Assembly (NCBI GenBank): GCA_016762995.1
Contig: JAESUT010000133.1
Span: 1 to 8,046, forward strand
Length of the DNA stretch: 8,046 nucleotides
Origin: Gammaproteobacteria bacterium
GTDB taxonomy: Bacteria; Pseudomonadota; Gammaproteobacteria; Pseudomonadales; Pseudohongiellaceae
Reading direction: 5' to 3'
Part shown: piece by piece, positions 6,900-8,046 of the stretch
How the letters are laid out: every line of letters begins with the position of its first letter
Numbering within the stretch: position 1 is the first letter of the stretch
Position numbers and translations under genes: made by a program
Notes under the pieces: model-generated
What the model was told of the DNA's origin: nothing
Database searches by the model: none
What the model saw: the letters and a program-made list of their open reading frames with translations, nothing else

Positions 6900-6915
6900 G
6901 GCGTTCCTCTATTAG

Positions 6916-6933
6916 TTCCCGTAGAAAAGGGAA
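6916..6933 (-). promoter_or_regulatory. Short hairpin in the dehydrogenase leader
   Basis: TTCCC (6916-6920) and GGGAA (6929-6933) can pair around an eight-base loop. The hairpin falls between the predicted -10 box and the ribosome binding site, so it would be in the mRNA leader. It might affect message stability or translation; it has no T-run. Confidence 0.35.
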
Positions 6934-6943
6934 TTATAATATA

Positions 6944-6972
6944 ATTATGGGCTTCCCACGATACACAGACAA
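6944..6972 (-). promoter_or_regulatory. Sigma-70-like promoter of the dehydrogenase gene
   Basis: On the minus strand TTGTCT (complement of 6967-6972) is followed after exactly 17 bases by CATAAT (complement of 6944-6949). They match the -35 consensus in four of six and the -10 consensus in five of six positions. A second AT-rich -10-like TATAAT follows a few bases downstream. Transcription would start about 35-40 bases before the ATG, leaving a short leader with AGAGGA as ribosome binding site (complement of 6905-6910). Confidence 0.6.
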
Positions 6973-6988
6973 CTTAAAGCTTCATTTT

Positions 6989-7008
6989 GAGGCACGTTCA
7001 AATGCCTC
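6989..7008. repeat. Six-bp inverted repeat in the divergent gap
   Basis: GAGGCA at 6989-6994 and TGCCTC at 7003-7008 are perfect reverse complements with an eight-base spacer. It lies just upstream of the predicted -35 box of the dehydrogenase gene, where a regulator could bind, but it also overlaps the carrier-like remnant and may be accidental. Confidence 0.35.
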
Positions 7009-7136
7009 TGGATGGGCTGTGCTCTTTTAGTATTCTTCTGGCCTGGGAAGTACGTGATGCTTGGGGGTTGAACATTCCGCTGAGCGTAACTCAAGTGCTG
7101 GCATTGCAATTGAGTTGGCCCTCATTAGTTGGTTAA
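7002..7136 (+). pseudogene. Carrier-protein-like fragment, possibly degraded
   Basis: An ATG-started frame of 44 codons whose product has PLDGLCSFSILLAWEV, then GLNIPLSVTQVLAL and ending SWPSLVG. The order resembles the middle of acyl or peptidyl carrier domains: Leu-Asp-Ser-Leu, a helix with paired Leu, then Gly-x-x-Ile-Pro. Here the position of the phosphopantetheine-bearing Ser would be Gly. The frame is open only from 6978, so the first helix of a carrier domain is missing. The next frame (7129-7218, after the stop at 7126-7128) is open and could continue it after a frameshift (NDLGNTPIFTLQP and on). No good ribosome binding site is seen. Resemblance is weak and judged by eye; it may be chance. 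Confidence 0.25.
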
Positions 7137-7275
7137 TGATCTAGGCAACACACCAATTTTTACCCTGCAGCCCGCTACCCTGACTATTTTTGAGGAAGGG
7201 GATGTCAGTGACAAATAGAAGGATTGAAGGATCAAGGGCTGGCAAGCGCCATTCGTTCCGACCATACTGCTAACC

Positions 7276-7923
7276 ATGGCATTCGATGCAAGCACTTCAC
7301 AGTACAGCGCCGTAGAGGAGGCGATCAACGTATCATCCCATGCTCTGGGCTGCGTCTTAAGCATTGCTGCCCTAGGGGCATTGCTGCTTCACTCAATGGC
7401 CGGTGGCGACATATTGAGAATCGTGAGTGTCACGATTTTTGGCATCTCTCTGGTAATTACCTACGGCACCTCCGCGATCTACCACAGTAGCCGCTCACCG
7501 CTGCGGCGCAGTCGCATGCGCATCATGGACCATGCCAGCATCTATCTCTTGATTGCTGGCACCTATACCCCCTTTGCGCTGATCGTGCTGCAAGGCTCAA
7601 TCGGCTGGGCTATTTTCGGTATTTCCTGGTCTATGGCGATTGTGGGCATCACTCTCAAGGTTTTTTATACGGGGCGCTATCGGTTGCTGTCCACGCTGAT
7701 GTATTTGTTTATGGGCTGGCTAATCGTGTTTGCCATAGTACCGTTGATAGAAAAACTGCCTGCCATGGGGATGCGTTGGTTGGTAGCGGGGGGCTTGGCT
7801 TATACGTTCGGCGCCATACTCTACGCGATTCGCAAAATTCCATTCAATCACGCCATCTTCCACCTATTTACATTAGTTGGCAGTATCTGTCATTTTGTCG
7901 CGGTATACCGGTACGTGATTTGA
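7276..7923 (+). CDS. trhA: Hemolysin III / PAQR-family membrane protein TrhA
   Basis: A 215-residue integral inner-membrane protein of the hemolysin III branch of the PAQR superfamily, with about seven hydrophobic helices, the normal length for the group. Members are metal-dependent membrane proteins linked to membrane fluidity homeostasis; the hemolysin label is historical. Motifs seen: YSAVEEAINVSSHALG near 10, TYGTSAIYHSS near 62 with His70, DHASIYLLIAGTYTPF near 85 (Asp85, His86), and the C-terminal NHAIFHLFTLVGSICHF with His192, His196 and His206. His70 with the HxxxH pair matches the zinc-site pattern of PAQR proteins. ATG at 7276 is the first usable start in a frame open from 7228; it lacks an evident Shine-Dalgarno sequence, but the downstream EEAIN motif is at the usual distance from the N-terminus. 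The gene has no obvious link to the polysaccharide genes; its promoter was not found. Confidence 0.93.
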   Translation: MAFDASTSQYSAVEEAINVSSHALGCVLSIAALGALLLHSMAGGDILRIVSVTIFGISLVITYGTSAIYHSSRSPLRRSRMRIMDHASIYLLIAGTYTPFALIVLQGSIGWAIFGISWSMAIVGITLKVFYTGRYRLLSTLMYLFMGWLIVFAIVPLIEKLPAMGMRWLVAGGLAYTFGAILYAIRKIPFNHAIFHLFTLVGSICHFVAVYRYVI

Positions 7924-8027
7924 CGAGAATCAGCGGAAACACACAGGCGAGGTATGTTGGTCTTGCTATGGCTTGGTTAATACATTTCCACTCTTTTATT
8001 CACATTTCAATTATTGGAAGGAAACCC

Positions 8028-8046
8028 ATGAAAATAGTATTGCTAG
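8028..8046 (+). CDS. Start of a gene cut by the window edge
   Basis: ATG followed by five more codons (MKIVLL) runs off the right edge. AAGGA at 8018-8022 lies five bases before the ATG, within a stronger GGAAGGAAA stretch, so this is a good translation start. It lies 104 bases after the trhA stop in the same direction. Six residues are too few to assign a family. Confidence 0.6.

Overview
The window looks like part of a gammaproteobacterial chromosome. That is an inference from three things: GlmS ends in the usual proteobacterial way, there is a hemolysin III/PAQR protein of bacterial type, and there is a REP-associated (IS200-like) tyrosine transposase of a kind common in marine gammaproteobacteria. 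Five complete protein genes are well supported, plus the first six codons of a sixth. No rRNA, tRNA or CRISPR array was seen.

Layout from left to right. Positions 1-223 hold two 83-bp near-identical direct copies with smaller perfect tandem repeats beside and between them. A complete REP-associated transposase gene lies on the minus strand (325-1293). Next to its start, on the plus strand, is the 3' end of an AEC-family (auxin efflux carrier type) transporter with no 5' part (1421-1579). glmS is on the minus strand (1733-3568). A 709-bp stretch without a clear gene follows; it contains a 43-codon ORF with coding-like codons, a 23-codon hydrophobic ORF in another frame, and a run of nine G just before the next gene. 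A UDP-glucuronate 4-epimerase-like gene is on the plus strand (4278-5285). It converges on a TviB/WbpO-like UDP-N-acetylhexosamine 6-dehydrogenase on the minus strand (5622-6899), which has a readable promoter and ribosome binding site. Directly after the dehydrogenase stop codon, in the same frame, there are 59 more codons of protein-like sequence. The divergent gap upstream holds a short carrier-protein-like ORF. A hemolysin III (TrhA) gene (7276-7923) follows, and another gene starts at 8028.

How the genes fit together: GlmS makes glucosamine-6-phosphate, the precursor of UDP-GlcNAc. The dehydrogenase oxidises a UDP-N-acetylhexosamine to its uronic acid, and the epimerase interconverts UDP-hexuronic acids at C4. 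Together they suggest nucleotide-sugar supply for a surface polysaccharide. No glycosyltransferase, flippase, polymerase or exporter is in view, so the polymer is unknown. Single genes in alternating orientations, several gene remnants and a transposase suggest a rearranged accessory region rather than one operon.

I did not find a convincing new multi-gene system. The best leads are the gene remnants, the in-frame tail after the dehydrogenase, the left-end repeats and the G9 tract.
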